Source of the DNA: an uncultured Mycoplasmatota bacterium
Lineage (GTDB): Bacteria; Bacillota_I; Bacilli_A; RF39; UBA660
DNA length: 32,437 nucleotides
Direction: 5' to 3'
Assembly (NCBI GenBank): GCA_946613765.1
Contig: CAMOFW010000002.1
Coordinates: forward strand, 1-32,437
Both the position numbers and the translations under genes were made by a program. Position 1 is the stretch's first letter, and every line of letters begins with the position of its first letter. The notes beneath the pieces were generated by a model. The model saw only the letters and a list, made by a program, of their open reading frames with translations, searched no databases and had not been told where the DNA came from. Positions 31,284 to 32,437 of this stretch are shown here, piece after piece.

Positions 31284-32437
31284 AAAATCTAAAATATATA
31301 AATGGATTATAACTTCCAACTACTATAAATACTATTGTTAATAAGAATACAATTATTAACAACATTTCAAAACACTCAGAATCTTTAAACTTTTTAGGTA
31401 ATACATTATAAGAAAATATAATACCTAGTATAAATGCTAATATATATCTAAATGAGAATATACCAGTATATAATAAATTACTTAATGAACCAAATCCATA
31501 ACATCCAAATAATGTTTTAAATGCAATTCCTAATTCATTAAAGTTAGTTTCTCTAAATATTAACCAACCAATATTAATAATAATTAATGTAATAATATGA
31601 TAAAAATACTTATTTTTAATTTTATCATTAATTAAGAACTTCTCAATTAATAATAATATTCCATAATATAATCCCCATATAATAAAGTTCCATTCAGCAC
31701 CATGCCATAGTCCTGTTAATATCCATACTATCATTATATTTCTAATATGTTTTAATTTAGTAGTTTTAGATCCTCCTAAAGGTATATATACATAATCTTT
31801 AAAGAATGATGAAAGTGATATATGCCATCTTCTCCAAAAATCTGTAATAGATTTAGCAGAATAAGGATATACAAAATTTTCCATATATTTAAATCCACAT
31901 ATTCTACCTAAACCAATAGCCATGTCACTATAACCACTAAAGTCATAATATATTTGTAATGTATAAGATATTATCGCTATAACTACACCGATAAATCCTG
32001 TATTTTGTATTCCAAAACTAAATAAACTATCACAAATAAATGCTACATTATTAGCTATTAATACTTTCTTAGCTAAACCTAATATAAATCTCTTAATACC
32101 GTAATTAATGTCTTCACTAGTACTTGTTCTTTCATTTAATTCTTTTTCAATATCACTATATCTAACTATTGGACCAGCAATTAACTGTGGAAAAGCACTA
32201 ATGTATGTTGCTAACTTAATAATATTTCTTTGTACATTAACTTTCTTTCTATAAACATCAATAACATATGATAATATTTGGAATGTATAAAAACTTATAC
32301 CAATAGGTAATGATAAATTAATATTATCAATACTTAAACTAAATAATGCATTTATATTATTAATAAAGAAATTAACATACTTAAATGAGAATAATAATCC
32401 AATATTAAATACAATTAATACAATTAATAATCCTTTA
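31282..32437 (-). CDS. MBOAT family membrane O-acyltransferase (AlgI/PatA-like), 5' end beyond the window
   Basis: The reading frame is open from the right edge leftward to the stop at 31282, giving 385 residues of a multi-span acyltransferase. An internal Met at 31923 is not the start. In order: LPIGISFYTFQILSYVIDVYR, YISAFPQLIAGPIVRY, YYDFSGYSDMAIGLGRI, DFWRRWHISLSSFFKDYVYIPLGGS and TGLWHGAEWNFIIWGLYYG. The last contains the catalytic His of the family, and the preceding blocks are the AlgI/DltB/PatA signature. Such proteins transfer acetyl or other acyl groups onto extracellular polysaccharides or peptidoglycan, often with a SGNH/GDSL partner, which may lie to the right of the window. It is convergent with the ABC permease and belongs to another operon. 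DltB is less likely because no dlt genes are nearby. Confidence 0.92.
   Translation of the reverse strand, partial: KGLLIVLIVFNIGLLFSFKYVNFFINNINALFSLSIDNINLSLPIGISFYTFQILSYVIDVYRKKVNVQRNIIKLATYISAFPQLIAGPIVRYSDIEKELNERTSTSEDINYGIKRFILGLAKKVLIANNVAFICDSLFSFGIQNTGFIGVVIAIISYTLQIYYDFSGYSDMAIGLGRICGFKYMENFVYPYSAKSITDFWRRWHISLSSFFKDYVYIPLGGSKTTKLKHIRNIMIVWILTGLWHGAEWNFIIWGLYYGILLLIEKFLINDKIKNKYFYHIITLIIINIGWLIFRETNFNELGIAFKTLFGCYGFGSLSNLLYTGIFSFRYILAFILGIIFSYNVLPKKFKDSECFEMLLIIVFLLTIVFIVVGSYNPFIYFRF

Noticed and set aside
31282..31923. MBOAT protein as a short complete 213-residue gene
   Set aside because: The frame is open upstream to the window edge and encodes further conserved MBOAT blocks, so the Met at 31923 is internal.

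Overview
The window is the replication-origin region of a very AT-rich, spore-forming member of the Bacillota (Firmicutes), most likely a Bacilli-related lineage. The basis is gene order and content: the classic gyrA/gyrB/recF/dnaN/dnaA cluster faces rpmH/rnpA/yidC/jag/mnmE/mnmG/rsmG across an origin, as in Bacillus subtilis. The window also has delta subunit RpoE, a Noc-type ParB protein, a ComK homologue and the sporulation genes spoIIR, spoIID and a spoIIQ-like gene. Codon use is strongly A/T-ending. The exact genus cannot be read from the sequence.

Left arm (1-6666, all on the minus strand): gyrA (5' part only), gyrB, recF, a comK homologue, dnaN, dnaA. The position between dnaN and recF, held in Bacillus by the small S4-domain gene yaaA, is held here by comK. 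The origin (about 6667-7039) carries two perfect and many near-perfect DnaA boxes. A further perfect box lies between dnaN and dnaA (bipartite layout) and another upstream of comK.

Right arm, 7040-15802 (plus strand): rpmH (40 codons), rnpA, yidC, jag/khpB, mnmE, mnmG, rsmG, an unrecognised 357-residue protein with a near-consensus promoter, and a 500-residue Noc/ParB protein. The Noc gene has a long disordered linker and a strong ribosome-binding site with an ATG inside its reading frame. 15821-17728 is a class A penicillin-binding protein on the minus strand.

Right arm, 17823-28882 (plus strand): a DUF1934-like gene, rpoE, prfA, prmC, spoIIR, murA, a small SGNH-like protein, rpmE, rpiB, a DUF1146 membrane protein, spoIID, a spoIIQ-like gene, rplI, dnaB, and a LysM-G5-M23 envelope peptidase. 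After these come an ABC exporter pair (28950-31254) and, convergent with it, an MBOAT acyltransferase running off the right edge.

How the genes work together: DnaA, DnaN, RecF, gyrase and DnaB replicate and repair the chromosome. Noc probably links chromosome position to division. MnmE/MnmG/RsmG, RF1/PrmC, L34/L31/L9 and RnpA serve translation and RNA maturation. MurA, the class A PBP and the M23 protein build or remodel peptidoglycan. SpoIIR, SpoIID and the SpoIIQ-like protein form an origin-proximal sporulation set acting at the engulfment stage. Most transcription units end in clear intrinsic terminators. No tRNA or rRNA gene, CRISPR array, insertion sequence or prophage was seen. The most unusual observations are the internal translation start in noc, the comK homologue at the origin without a recognisable MecA-recognition tail, and a probable AUU start codon at 17832.
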